Shown here piece after piece: positions 20,269-30,419 of a DNA stretch of 64,000 nt. The DNA lies in the NCBI GenBank assembly GCA_001898255.1, contig MKTK01000010.1:1-64000 (forward strand), in the 5' to 3' direction. Position 1 is the first letter of the stretch, and the number at the start of each line of letters is the position of its first letter. Origin of the DNA: Chryseobacterium sp. 39-10 (lineage in GTDB: Bacteria > Bacteroidota > Bacteroidia > Flavobacteriales > Weeksellaceae). The position numbers were made by a program, and so were the translations under genes. Under the pieces are notes generated by a model. It was given only the letters and a program-made list of their open reading frames with translations, was not told the DNA's origin and searched no databases.

Positions 20269-20712
20269 TTGATTGAATTCAATAACGCTACGAACTTCAA
20301 AGAAATCCATATCGGACAAATGCTGAAAATAGCAGTAACAGAAAGCGGGATAGAAATATCCCGCATCTGTCATTTTTTGAAATCCGATGAAGAGGAAATT
20401 CAGGAGATGTTTCAGCAAAAAAGTATTGATACACATCTTTTATTAAGATGGAGCAAGCTTCTAGGTTACGATTTCTTCCGTTTATATTCTCAACATCTCA
20501 TTTTCTATGCACCTCCATCTTCGGAAGAAAAGATGCAGAAAAAAGGGAAAACCGTCCTCCCACAGTTCCGGAAAAACATTTACACCAGAGAATTTGTCAA
20601 TCTTATTCTGGAACAAATTTCCACTGGAGAAATGACTAAAAATGAAGTGATGGAGAAATACAAAATCCCAAAAACAACTTTGTATAAATGGATAAGCAAA
20701 TACAAAAATTAG
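20269..20712 (+). CDS. HTH-domain protein, transposase-like C-terminal HTH (TTG start)
   Basis: 147 aa; ...EFVNLILEQISTGEMTKNEVMEKYKIPKTTLYKWISKYKN resembles HTH of IS3-like orfA proteins. Confidence 0.7.
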   Translation: MIEFNNATNFKEIHIGQMLKIAVTESGIEISRICHFLKSDEEEIQEMFQQKSIDTHLLLRWSKLLGYDFFRLYSQHLIFYAPPSSEEKMQKKGKTVLPQFRKNIYTREFVNLILEQISTGEMTKNEVMEKYKIPKTTLYKWISKYKN

Positions 20713-20975
20713 CCATTTGGATCGATTTATTCATGTATCAACCCAAAGAAATCGTAGTGCAAATGTGCGGAAAACCCAATAGGAATTCGGATGACGAGGT
20801 ATTTTTTTACTGCCAATACAAATGGGCTATCTTCAAAAAAAAGTTTGCAGTTATCTTTGATGATGATTGCGTGACAGATATAATCCTTACAGAATTTATT
20901 TTTGGTGTGGAAATAAGAAACATTTATTACTTTGAAAAGCGGAAACCATCCTACACAATTCAGCAAGTATTTTAA
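20688..20975 (+). CDS. Small hypothetical protein (start could be ATG 20733)
   Basis: 95 aa ORF overlapping the end of the HTH gene; not similar to families I recognise. Confidence 0.45.
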   Translation: MDKQIQKLAIWIDLFMYQPKEIVVQMCGKPNRNSDDEVFFYCQYKWAIFKKKFAVIFDDDCVTDIILTEFIFGVEIRNIYYFEKRKPSYTIQQVF

Positions 20976-21103
20976 GCGTATCAATCCTTATCCATTATGC
21001 AGTTTTTTTTTGTGGTTAAACCTATCTGCTGCACGTTCAGCCATGAAACTTGCGCATTGATCTCATACATCAGGATCCCCGAGAACCTTTCTCAAGCGTT
21101 ATA

Positions 21104-21139
21104 AAAAAAGATTCCCTCCAAGTTTGGAAGGAATCTTTT
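21104..21139. terminator. Bidirectional terminator between the + strand block and pckA (-)
   Basis: aaaaagattcc...ggaatctttt hairpin with A/T flanks. Confidence 0.7.
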
Positions 21140-21185
21140 CATTCAATTCAATGATGAGGAGCGATCAACTCCCTGTCAATGTGTA

Positions 21186-22790
21186 TTACAATTGTGGACC
21201 TGCTGCAACTAATTTCTTAGCTTCATCATTGTCACAGTATTGTTTAAAGTTTTCAACATATTTAGCACCTAATTCTCTTGCTTTTGCTTCCCATTCTGCA
21301 GCACTTGCATAAGTTTGACGTGGATCAAGGATTCCTTCAGAAACATGTGGAAGTTGAGTTGGGATTTCCAAGTTAAGAATTGGAACAGTTGTTTTCTCCG
21401 CTTTATCAATGCTTCCATCAATGATAGAGTCAATGATAGCACGGGTATCTTTCAGCGAAATTCTTTTTCCTGTTCCGTTCCATCCGGTGTTTACCAAATA
21501 AGCTTTTGCACCGTGCTCTTTCATTTTTCCGATTAATGTTTTAGAGTACATTGTTGGGTGCAAGGTTAAGAATGCCTCACCAAACGCTGGAGAGAAAGAA
21601 GGTTGCGGTTCTGTAATTCCTCTTTCTGTACCTGCCAATTTGGAAGTATATCCACACAAGAAGTGGTATTGTGCTTGCTCCTCATTCAAGATAGAAACTG
21701 GAGGCAATACACCAAATGCATCAGCAGAAAGGTAAACGATTTTTTTCGCATGTCCTGCTTTTGAAGGTAACACAATTTTATTGATATGATAAATCGGATA
21801 AGAAACTCTGGTGTTTTCGGTAATTGAATTATCAGTATAGTCGGTTTCACCATATTCATTCACTACCACATTTTCTAGCAATGAATCTCTTCTGATGGCA
21901 CGGAAGATGTCTGGTTCTTTCTCTTCAGTCAAGTCGATTACTTTTGCGTAGCATCCACCTTCATAGTTGAATACGCCATGGTCATCCCATCCGTGTTCGT
22001 CATCACCAATTAAATATCTTTTAGGGTCTGCAGAAAGTGTAGTTTTACCTGTTCCTGAAAGTCCAAAGAAAAGTGCAACATCGCCTTCTTCTCCTACGTT
22101 GGCAGAGCAGTGCATAGAAGCCATTCCTCTTAATGGAAGGTAATAGTTCATCATTGCGAACATACCTTTTTTCATTTCGCCTCCGTACCAAGTTCCACCA
22201 ATAATCTGCATTTTTTCGGTCAGGTTAAACATCACGAAGTTCTCAGAGTTCAATCCTTGTTCTTTCCAATCTGGATTGGTTGTTTTTGAACCGTTCATCA
22301 CCACGAAATCTGGCTCGCCAAAATGGTTCAGTTCATAGATAGAAGGACGGATGAACATGTTGGTCACAAAATGCGCTTGCCATGCAACTTCCATCACAAA
22401 ACGTACTTTAAGACGTGTATCAGGATTGGTTCCGCAGAATGCATCTACTACGTATAATTTTTTGGATGTAGAAAGCTGTTTCAAAACCAATTGCTTGCAG
22501 CTATCAAAAATTTCTGGAGTTGTTGGAAAGTTTACTTTGCCATCCCAATTGATGGTATCTTTACTCACATCATCCTTTACAATATAGCGGTCTTTTGGTG
22601 AACGACCTGTAAAAACTCCGGTTTTTACGGCTACTGCTCCAGACTCAGTTACTGCCCCTTTTTCATACCCTTTGTTCTTGCTTGACATTTCTGCGTTGAA
22701 CAACTCTTCATAAGTCGGATTGTAAACTACTTCATGATACCCGGTGATCCCTAAGTCATGTAACTGCTGAATGATTTTGATGTTTTTCAT
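21186..22790 (-). CDS. pckA: Phosphoenolpyruvate carboxykinase (ATP)
   Basis: [47 protein letters not shown]. Confidence 0.97.
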   Translation of the reverse strand: MKNIKIIQQLHDLGITGYHEVVYNPTYEELFNAEMSSKNKGYEKGAVTESGAVAVKTGVFTGRSPKDRYIVKDDVSKDTINWDGKVNFPTTPEIFDSCKQLVLKQLSTSKKLYVVDAFCGTNPDTRLKVRFVMEVAWQAHFVTNMFIRPSIYELNHFGEPDFVVMNGSKTTNPDWKEQGLNSENFVMFNLTEKMQIIGGTWYGGEMKKGMFAMMNYYLPLRGMASMHCSANVGEEGDVALFFGLSGTGKTTLSADPKRYLIGDDEHGWDDHGVFNYEGGCYAKVIDLTEEKEPDIFRAIRRDSLLENVVVNEYGETDYTDNSITENTRVSYPIYHINKIVLPSKAGHAKKIVYLSADAFGVLPPVSILNEEQAQYHFLCGYTSKLAGTERGITEPQPSFSPAFGEAFLTLHPTMYSKTLIGKMKEHGAKAYLVNTGWNGTGKRISLKDTRAIIDSIIDGSIDKAEKTTVPILNLEIPTQLPHVSEGILDPRQTYASAAEWEAKARELGAKYVENFKQYCDNDEAKKLVAAGPQL

Positions 22791-22916
22791 AATGTCTTAT
22801 TTATCTTGTTATTTTCGTAAGCAAATTTACGCTTAAATTAACTTGGTTAAGGTTTTAAAAATACTGATATTCATCAGATTTTAAAAGAAAAATTACAATA
22901 TTTAACAACTTGATAA

Positions 22917-23825
22917 TCAGTCAATTAAATCATCCCATCCCCATAATGTAGAAAATCCTCGTTCCGAAAAATATTGCGAATACCCAGAAAATTTTCTACT
23001 CATTACAAAATCGCCACCCCATGCACCCAAAGATTTAACGAATACAGGGCAACTGGCGAAGTATTGGTCTTTAACTTTTTCAATTCCGAGAAAATTTGCC
23101 AGTTCATTTTCATGTTGCTCCATCAAATCCGAAAAAATCCCCAAATCCTGACATGATTTTACTTTTTCCGTAATTTTTGTTAAACTTTCAATCAGTAATT
23201 TCGACTTGTTTTTGGACCGATACATCTCAATACCCTGCCTGCTGTTTTGTTTCTGATTAAGATGAATAAAAAGCAATTCGTTCTTAAAATCCGGGCTATA
23301 ATTAATCTGCTCGGTGAATCTCCCATGATCTGTCAGCTGATACAAAATAGAAGTTTTCTCGCGTGCCACAGCAATATCATAACCGCTTCCGCCCAATGTC
23401 ATTTCATTAAGCTCAAAAGCGTCCACTCCTGCCCATTCCGCTAAATTGTTCATTAAGGTAGAACTACTTCCCAAGCCGTAATCGGGAGGAAACTGCAAAT
23501 TGGTTTTAAGGATATACGAGCGATCCGACCGAAATTTATATCCCGACAGCGCTTGTACCTGCTTTAGCACCTTCATGATAAATTCGGCTTGCTCCGGAAG
23601 GTTGGTGTACTCCATCTCCCAACGCTGATAATCAATCTCGGCTTGTAGCCACAACTCGCCCTGGTGCAGTGCCAACCAAGAAACATGTCCACGCTGATCA
23701 TCCAATTCTTCAAAAAAAAACTCCTGCCCCAATTTGGCTGGAATGGCAAGAGCTAAAGCACCGTCTAAAACGGCATATTCTGAAGTGATGAGTAATTTCC
23801 CGGGAGAAAAAATCTTTCCGTTCAT
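22917..23825 (-). CDS. GHMP kinase (GYDIA family)
   Basis: FSPGKLLITSEYAVLDGALALAIPA; GLGSSSTLMNNLAEW; GGSGYDIAVA motif. Confidence 0.88.
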   Translation of the reverse strand: MNGKIFSPGKLLITSEYAVLDGALALAIPAKLGQEFFFEELDDQRGHVSWLALHQGELWLQAEIDYQRWEMEYTNLPEQAEFIMKVLKQVQALSGYKFRSDRSYILKTNLQFPPDYGLGSSSTLMNNLAEWAGVDAFELNEMTLGGSGYDIAVAREKTSILYQLTDHGRFTEQINYSPDFKNELLFIHLNQKQNSRQGIEMYRSKNKSKLLIESLTKITEKVKSCQDLGIFSDLMEQHENELANFLGIEKVKDQYFASCPVFVKSLGAWGGDFVMSRKFSGYSQYFSERGFSTLWGWDDLID

Positions 23826-23830
23826 GTTAT

Positions 23831-24706
23831 TTAAATCGCAGATGAAACAAAAACTTCGCTGTCAATCTTTTTTATTAATCCCTGAAGTGTTTTTCCGGGG
23901 CCCACTTCCACAAAGTTGTCTGCTCCATTTTTAATCATATTCCTGATCGATTGTGTCCATTTTACCGGTTCCGTTAACTGGGCAATCAGATTTTTCTTAA
24001 TCTCATCCGGATCCGAAACCGCCGTGGTGGTCACATTTTGATACACCACCATTGTTGGCTTATAAAATTTTGTACTGTTGATGGCAGCAGCCAGCTTTTC
24101 CTGTGCCGGCTTCATCAGCGGTGAATGAAACGCACCGTTTACCGGAAGTAGCAATGCCCGTTTCGCACCCGCTTCTTTTAATTTTTCGCAGACCAAAGTT
24201 ACCGCAGCGGTATCACCGGAAATCACCAACTGACCGGGACAGTTATAGTTGGCAGGCACCACGATTCCGGGTGTTTCCTCACAAATTTTTTCTACCACTT
24301 CATCGGCAAGTCCCAAAATAGCAGCCATTGAACTTGGATGGGCATCACAAGCATCCTGCATGGCTTTAGCTCGCGCAGCCACCAACTTTAAACCGTCCTC
24401 AAAGGTGAGAACGCCGTTGGCCACCAACGCCGAAAATTCTCCTAGGGAATGACCAGCAACCATCTCGGCACCGAAACCATCTACTGCCTTAAGAGCAGCC
24501 ACAGAGTGAATAAAAATGGCGGGCTGAGTAACTTCTGTCTTTTTTAGATCTTCATCCGTTCCTTTAAACATAACAGAGAGAATGTCGAATCCTAAGATTT
24601 CATTGGCAGATTCCATTAAGTCTTTAATGTCTTTTCGGGAATCGTATAACTCTTTTCCCATCCCCACAAATTGTGAACCTTGCCCAGGAAATACAAGTGC
24701 TTTCAT
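23831..24706 (-). CDS. fabD: Malonyl-CoA:ACP transacylase
   Basis: FPGQGSQFVGMGKELY; GHSLGEFSALVA active site; NGAFHSPLM. Confidence 0.95.
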   Translation of the reverse strand: MKALVFPGQGSQFVGMGKELYDSRKDIKDLMESANEILGFDILSVMFKGTDEDLKKTEVTQPAIFIHSVAALKAVDGFGAEMVAGHSLGEFSALVANGVLTFEDGLKLVAARAKAMQDACDAHPSSMAAILGLADEVVEKICEETPGIVVPANYNCPGQLVISGDTAAVTLVCEKLKEAGAKRALLLPVNGAFHSPLMKPAQEKLAAAINSTKFYKPTMVVYQNVTTTAVSDPDEIKKNLIAQLTEPVKWTQSIRNMIKNGADNFVEVGPGKTLQGLIKKIDSEVFVSSAI

Positions 24707-24779
24707 ATACTTATCTGATAATAATAAAATTTATTTTTTTAGCCAACAAAAGGCCGTTACATTTTGCGATAGAAAACCG

Positions 24780-26720
24780 CTACGGAACCAGCCGTACTAC
24801 ACGGTAACCTTTATTCACGTATGCACCTGCTTTGGATTTTTCAAATTCAAACTTGGTTGCAAGCTGAGTTTGCACTTTATTCATCTGTTTAAACAGCTCT
24901 CCTTTTTTGTTTTCACGGGTCAACATGTCATTCACAACGTCAAAACCAATTACCGCATACTTTGAAGGTGTTTTACAGTACTTATTTTTGAAAGACTCTA
25001 GAATTTCTTTTTCAAAACTGCCACTGGTATCAATTTTTCTGTCCATTAAATAGACGAAATTGGCCTGGCTCAGCTCATCAACTTTTTTCTCGAAAGCAGG
25101 GGAATAAAACATACTAAAAGCTTTAATTCCTTCCACTTCTTTGCTGAGTGCTATTATTCTGGATGCAAACGCATCACCTTCTGCATCGGCATTGCCTGCA
25201 AAAATAGCCACAACTGGTGCAGATTGCCCAGTCATCATGTTCTTGTCACTCTGGATATCTGCCGGCGAATCAACGATGACGACCTTGGCATTTTTTAATG
25301 ATTTCTCCAGATTTGTTTTTAAGTAATTCGCATTGGTTTTATCCGCCCCTGCTGCGATGTAGATTTTTTGATCAGAAAAGACATCTTTCACCTCTTTAAC
25401 GATGCGGTCTGCATAAACCTGATCACTGGTCTCGACAATCACGAGATTAGAATACTGCATCAACTCATCAGAATTTGCAAATGGTGCCACAACAGGAATC
25501 TTCTTATCCTTTACAAAATTCAGTACATCTAATACATTAGATTTAAAAAAAGGGCCTATAATAAGGTCAGTATTGTCTTTGTTGATTTGAGTTAAAGAGT
25601 TTTTAAAACTGTTTTCGTTTCCGGCATCCACTACTTTTACGTCAATTTTCTGCCCGTTCATGGCATTTCTTTCAATGGCGAGTTTTGCACCAGAAAGAAA
25701 GTCTAAAGAGAGCGTACGGTATTTAGAATCGTTGGTATCGAATCCGAAAGGAAGCATCAGTACAACACTCAGTGCATCGCCCGATTTTTTCACATAAGCC
25801 GCATCTAGCTTTTTAATTTTAAGCACCATCCCGGATTTCAAACCCTGCGAAAGTGAAGGGTTCAGCGACAACAAATCATCCAACGTAACACCATACTTGT
25901 TGATAATACCAAAAACTGTATCGCCGTCCTGCACAGTATAATTTACATAATCGTCACCCGTTGCTGCCGCTGCCGTGCTGCTGCTCGTTACCGTAGGTGT
26001 AGAAACAGGGGCAACTGTATTTCCTGCAGAAGAAATTTCACCTTTAATTCTAATCACATCTCCAGGTTGCAGCCCTTTTGCTTCCAATCCTGGGTTAAGC
26101 GCAAAAAGTTCCTTCTGGGTAAGGTTGAATTTCTTGGTCAGTTTATAGTAGTTGTCTTTGGGTTCTACAAGGTAACGATCTTCCGCCACGGATTTTTCGT
26201 CTTTGTTCACAATCTCAGTTTTGGCTTCCACCTCTGGCGCTTCTTTTACCGGCTCGTTAGGTTTAACAGCCGTCGCTTGGTGACCACCAAATTTTTTAAT
26301 ACTTTCTAAAGGCAACGTCACTTCGTCACCAATTTTCATGTGAGAATCAAGTTCAGGATTCAGCTGACGAAGCTCGGCTTCGGAAATTTGGTATTGCTTG
26401 GTGATGCCATAAATCGTTTGTTTGGGTTGCAAGACAATTTTGCCTAACTCTTTGGAAACTTTTTTTGGCGAAACAGCTTTCACTGGTTCTGCGGTAACCT
26501 GTTTTGTAGTTGTCGCAGTTTTATTCACCACTAAAACATCGCCAATGGCAATTTTGCCGTCTTTCACTTTGGGGTTCAGTTTCAGAAGTTCGTCTGTAGT
26601 CATCCCGTATTTTTTCGAGATATTGTATGGATTGTCGCCTTTGGCAACCGTATGGGTTTTTTGGGCAGCAATGGCCGAAAATGCGATTAAACCCGATAAA
26701 ACAAAGATTTTCTTCATCAT
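24780..26720 (-). CDS. LysM-repeat protein with C-terminal type-1 periplasmic-binding (PBP1-like) domain
   Basis: Signal peptide; multiple LysM repeats (HTVAKGDNPYNISKKYGMTTDELLKLNP; YTVQDGDTVFGIINKYGVTLDDLLSLNP); C-terminal PBP1-like region. Confidence 0.85.
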   Translation of the reverse strand: MMKKIFVLSGLIAFSAIAAQKTHTVAKGDNPYNISKKYGMTTDELLKLNPKVKDGKIAIGDVLVVNKTATTTKQVTAEPVKAVSPKKVSKELGKIVLQPKQTIYGITKQYQISEAELRQLNPELDSHMKIGDEVTLPLESIKKFGGHQATAVKPNEPVKEAPEVEAKTEIVNKDEKSVAEDRYLVEPKDNYYKLTKKFNLTQKELFALNPGLEAKGLQPGDVIRIKGEISSAGNTVAPVSTPTVTSSSTAAAATGDDYVNYTVQDGDTVFGIINKYGVTLDDLLSLNPSLSQGLKSGMVLKIKKLDAAYVKKSGDALSVVLMLPFGFDTNDSKYRTLSLDFLSGAKLAIERNAMNGQKIDVKVVDAGNENSFKNSLTQINKDNTDLIIGPFFKSNVLDVLNFVKDKKIPVVAPFANSDELMQYSNLVIVETSDQVYADRIVKEVKDVFSDQKIYIAAGADKTNANYLKTNLEKSLKNAKVVIVDSPADIQSDKNMMTGQSAPVVAIFAGNADAEGDAFASRIIALSKEVEGIKAFSMFYSPAFEKKVDELSQANFVYLMDRKIDTSGSFEKEILESFKNKYCKTPSKYAVIGFDVVNDMLTRENKKGELFKQMNKVQTQLATKFEFEKSKAGAYVNKGYRVVRLVP

Positions 26721-26757
26721 CTTTTGAATAATAATTTACAAAAATAATGCTTTAAAA

Positions 26758-28368
26758 TTAAATGGAAAGGATTATTAATTCGGACTTTTCAACATCCATT
26801 TCATCATAGCAATAGCGTAGCCACTCGCGTCCCAAAAGGGAATAAAATACCGAGAAATTGTACACTCTTTCTTGCCAAGAATTTCCCGGATGTACCGTGA
26901 GAAAAAGATTTTCGAGACGCTCGAGTTTTTCATGTTGTTTCATTTTTTCGGCACGCAAAAGTCGTTTTTTCATTCGCTGAAAAGAGTTCAGCTGACGGCG
27001 CTCCTCTGCACTCACCAGGTTTGCGAAACTTTTGTCGGTTTTTTTGGCTTGTTCTGCAAGGTTTTCAAACTGCTGTTTGAGATGTACTTCCTGTTCATCT
27101 AATAGCTGTAGAATTTCATTGTTGATCATCACCATTTCCTTCGAAACCGAAGCAAAATTTCGAAACAAATCATGAATCTCAATACCGATTTTCTCCGTTT
27201 TTAAGAGTGTTTTCTCGGAGATGAAAACCAACGAATCACGAGGGATGAGTACCGGAAAAGGAAGATCCAACTTTTCAAAATATTCCTTCAGCTCCAGCCA
27301 GTACATCACCTCAGCATTTCCCCCAATGTAAGCCAAATTGGGAAGCACCGATTCCTGATAAACAGGGCGCATCAAGGCATTTGGACTGAACTTTTCAGGA
27401 TGCTTGTCGAGCTCCTCCAGCATTTCTGTTGCTGTAAACACGATTGCTGTATCCACTATCCGGTATTGCTCCTTATCGTAGCTTATTCTGTTTCGTGTAT
27501 CTGAAAGGTAGAAAAGGTTAATTTCCCGAGGGTTTACCTGAACTTTACCGTATTTCTTCTCCAGAAAATTTACTGTTTCTTTAGTTGATTCCTGTAATTC
27601 GTGATGAAGCAGTTCGCCTCTGAAAACGTTTTTCATTTCCACTTTCAGTGCGGCATCATTGCCATCAATCACTACTAAACCATACTTTGAGAACAGTTCA
27701 TGAACCAAGCTTCTGGTAGCAAAAGCCAACGAATTTCCTTTTCGGTAGGCACGTTTCATCATCAGAATCAGTTCGGTGCCAAAAACGGTGTCTTTAAATT
27801 CGCGCTCAAATTCAGAGATGAAAAAATCATCCTGCACTTTTATATCTCCAACTGCACCTCCCGATTTTGCTTTGGTTTCATAATAAAAGTTTTCGGTACT
27901 GAAATGGTTAATTTCTTCAAAATCGTGATCTTCAGTCGCCATCCAAAAAACCGGAACCACTTTGTTGTCCGGGAAACAATCATTAAGCAATGCTGCCGTT
28001 TTGATTGTTTGAAGAATTTTATAAATAAAAAAAACAGGACCCGCAAAAAGATTGAGCTGATGGCCAGTGGTTACCGTAAAAGTACCAGCATTGCGTAATG
28101 ATTCTATATTTTTCAGCTGTAGCTCGCTACAGGTTATGTCATTAGACTGCTTTTTCAACGTTTCTACCAGAACATTACGTTGCTGCTGCGAAAAGGTTGT
28201 CGCCTTCCGCATAATTTGTTGCGCTATATGCTGCGTTGAGAAAATGGACTCTTCGAATCCCGGAACTTTCTGCTGTAGAAAATCCTTGATGAGAAGCGGT
28301 ATGCTTTCAATTTCAGTAAATGGTATGGTGGTGATTTTTTTCAAAATAGGGATAAAAAGTGTTGACAA
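26758..28368 (-). CDS. bshC: Bacillithiol biosynthesis cysteine-adding enzyme BshC
   Basis: VTTGHQLNLFAGPVFFIYKILQTIKTA; FWMATEDHDFEEINHF, characteristic of BshC. Confidence 0.92.
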   Translation of the reverse strand: MSTLFIPILKKITTIPFTEIESIPLLIKDFLQQKVPGFEESIFSTQHIAQQIMRKATTFSQQQRNVLVETLKKQSNDITCSELQLKNIESLRNAGTFTVTTGHQLNLFAGPVFFIYKILQTIKTAALLNDCFPDNKVVPVFWMATEDHDFEEINHFSTENFYYETKAKSGGAVGDIKVQDDFFISEFEREFKDTVFGTELILMMKRAYRKGNSLAFATRSLVHELFSKYGLVVIDGNDAALKVEMKNVFRGELLHHELQESTKETVNFLEKKYGKVQVNPREINLFYLSDTRNRISYDKEQYRIVDTAIVFTATEMLEELDKHPEKFSPNALMRPVYQESVLPNLAYIGGNAEVMYWLELKEYFEKLDLPFPVLIPRDSLVFISEKTLLKTEKIGIEIHDLFRNFASVSKEMVMINNEILQLLDEQEVHLKQQFENLAEQAKKTDKSFANLVSAEERRQLNSFQRMKKRLLRAEKMKQHEKLERLENLFLTVHPGNSWQERVYNFSVFYSLLGREWLRYCYDEMDVEKSELIILSI

Positions 28369-28396
28369 CCGACAAAATTATTTCTTGAGCCCTTCA

Positions 28397-30325
28397 TTAA
28401 CTAAAAAGATACCAAACAATTCCCATATTAACCCTAAAATCGTAAAGGGGATAAGAGGGAGCCGTGAAAGATTCATTCTTCATAAAAGTGGTGTTAAGAT
28501 GTTGTGCCTCGATGAAGAAGAACATGCGTTTTACTTTCAGGTTAAAATAAGCATCACCAATGGGTTGCCCACCGATGGTTTGTCCGTTGGTTCCCGGCAA
28601 AATATACTCGTTGAGCATAGGGAAATACTCGCGGGAAGCAAATTTGGAAAAATAATACAACTTTATACCTGCCTGGATCTCGGCGGCATTCTTAAAGACC
28701 TTCGATTGCCAATACAAGTTGGCCCGCGCCACGACATTTGGCATGGGGAACAAGTCCTTGTTGCTGATCGCTGTCTGAAAGAGCACTCTCGGATTGAGGT
28801 GAAACTGCCCATAGCTGAACGTTGCTTCACCTCCAATTTGTGAAATATTGAGCGAGGATCCACTTTGCTGTGGTTGCGCCGCTGCATCGAGATAGGTGTA
28901 ATGATCTATTCTGAAATAATTCGCAAACACACTACTCTTGAACCATTTTAAATGAACATCGCCACCGATTTCGGTGACAGTCTGGTTCTTGGGCTGTGCA
29001 AAATAGTAATTAAATTTTCTGTAAACAGATGGATTAATCAACAAATTGAATGTGGGAGCCGCGGTTTGAAAATTTACGTGTGCATTAACGAAATAATCTT
29101 TAATAGGTTCAAATTTCAGCAAGTTCTGAGAACGTAGAAAACTTCCGAATTCGCTGCCGTTCGAAAATTCCAGATTGGCATTTAACTCTATTTTGCTCCA
29201 CAGCTTAATGAGTAAATTTCCGACGGCACCCAATCTGTTTTCCGACAGCTCCTGAGGATAGCCGAAGGAATGTGGTAATGCCGCGCCAATACCCAACCTG
29301 ATGAACTGATGACGAACACCTGCATCAAGCTTAAAATTAGGTTTATCGAATAAAACACTTACCGTATTGCTCAGGTTTTCGGAATATTTCTTGGAAGCGA
29401 GCGGATAGTTGATCAGCTCCTTCTGACTGGTGAAATAGAAGTTTTCAGGGTTTGCCTGACCGTAGTAAAATTTATTAATCTGCTGATATATCGTATGGCG
29501 AATTTTAAACGGAAATTTTTCTGACGCAAATGGACGAAACTCATGACTCAAGTAATATCTGCGGTAGGCAAACCTCGAATTGGAGCCCACCAAATTAACC
29601 GGGAGATTCAGCCGGTTATCGTAATTGCTTCCGCCATTAAAAAATAGATTCAGATCGGCAATACCGCCATTCTCTTCATTGTTAACGTTTTGATGAATAT
29701 AATGCGCAAAAGCTTCATACTTGTTATTTTTGGAAACGAAATGTCCAGAAAAAGTAATATTGTTATTGACTGCCAAATTATGCAGGTAATTTCCCAGCGA
29801 ACGTAAAGCCATATATTCCACTGCGAAATTAAAATTTTTGCCAATATTCTGAGTATACATAGATTCCAGCGCCAGACCTGTATTGACCGCGTTGTGGTAG
29901 GCAAATGAAGCAGTGGGTGTTTTTACGTCGTAATACTTAATATCGTCAATTCCTTTAATGAAATAGGATTTATTGGAAGGAAGCAGCGACAAGTTTTGTT
30001 CGGTATTGACCGAGAACACAAGCGGATTAAACCCCTGACCAATATTCGCAAACTGCACCTTGCCGAAATTATCGCGGTTATTATATTGTGTAAAAACATA
30101 GGTTTTCTCATTGGAAAACACGGTATCGAAAATTTTCTTCTCGCCGAAGCGGGTTTGATATTGGTAATCGTAGATGGTAGGTTTAAAGATTTTAAGGGAA
30201 TCTTTTCGTCCAGTATCTACCACGAGGGTATCTTGAGGTTTAATCCTGTTGGAGTCGGTTTTGTTGATCACCTGAGCATGAGCAGTAATGGCGAGGAACG
30301 ATAAACATAACAGAATATACTTCAT
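28397..30325 (-). CDS. Putative porin
   Basis: Signal peptide MKYILLCLSFLAITAHAQ; long beta-rich OMP-like sequence with C-terminal YLFS; start trimmed. Confidence 0.75.
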   Translation of the reverse strand: MKYILLCLSFLAITAHAQVINKTDSNRIKPQDTLVVDTGRKDSLKIFKPTIYDYQYQTRFGEKKIFDTVFSNEKTYVFTQYNNRDNFGKVQFANIGQGFNPLVFSVNTEQNLSLLPSNKSYFIKGIDDIKYYDVKTPTASFAYHNAVNTGLALESMYTQNIGKNFNFAVEYMALRSLGNYLHNLAVNNNITFSGHFVSKNNKYEAFAHYIHQNVNNEENGGIADLNLFFNGGSNYDNRLNLPVNLVGSNSRFAYRRYYLSHEFRPFASEKFPFKIRHTIYQQINKFYYGQANPENFYFTSQKELINYPLASKKYSENLSNTVSVLFDKPNFKLDAGVRHQFIRLGIGAALPHSFGYPQELSENRLGAVGNLLIKLWSKIELNANLEFSNGSEFGSFLRSQNLLKFEPIKDYFVNAHVNFQTAAPTFNLLINPSVYRKFNYYFAQPKNQTVTEIGGDVHLKWFKSSVFANYFRIDHYTYLDAAAQPQQSGSSLNISQIGGEATFSYGQFHLNPRVLFQTAISNKDLFPMPNVVARANLYWQSKVFKNAAEIQAGIKLYYFSKFASREYFPMLNEYILPGTNGQTIGGQPIGDAYFNLKVKRMFFFIEAQHLNTTFMKNESFTAPSYPLYDFRVNMGIVWYLFS

Positions 30326-30365
30326 TGTTTGGTTTTGGAGTACAAATGTAAGAAATATGAGGAAA

Positions 30366-30397
30366 TAAAAAAGCTGCAATCGTTGGATTGCAGCTTT
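30366..30397 (-). terminator. Rho-independent terminator of the SusC/SusD operon
   Basis: aaagctgcaatc-gttg-gattgcagcttt with T tract on the minus strand. Confidence 0.75.
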
Positions 30398-30419
30398 AGG
30401 AATTATAGGTAATGCTTAC

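Noticed and set aside
28067-28843. 258-aa plus-strand ORF spanning the ends of bshC and the putative porin
   Set aside because: Antisense to two well-supported genes; low-complexity mirrored translation
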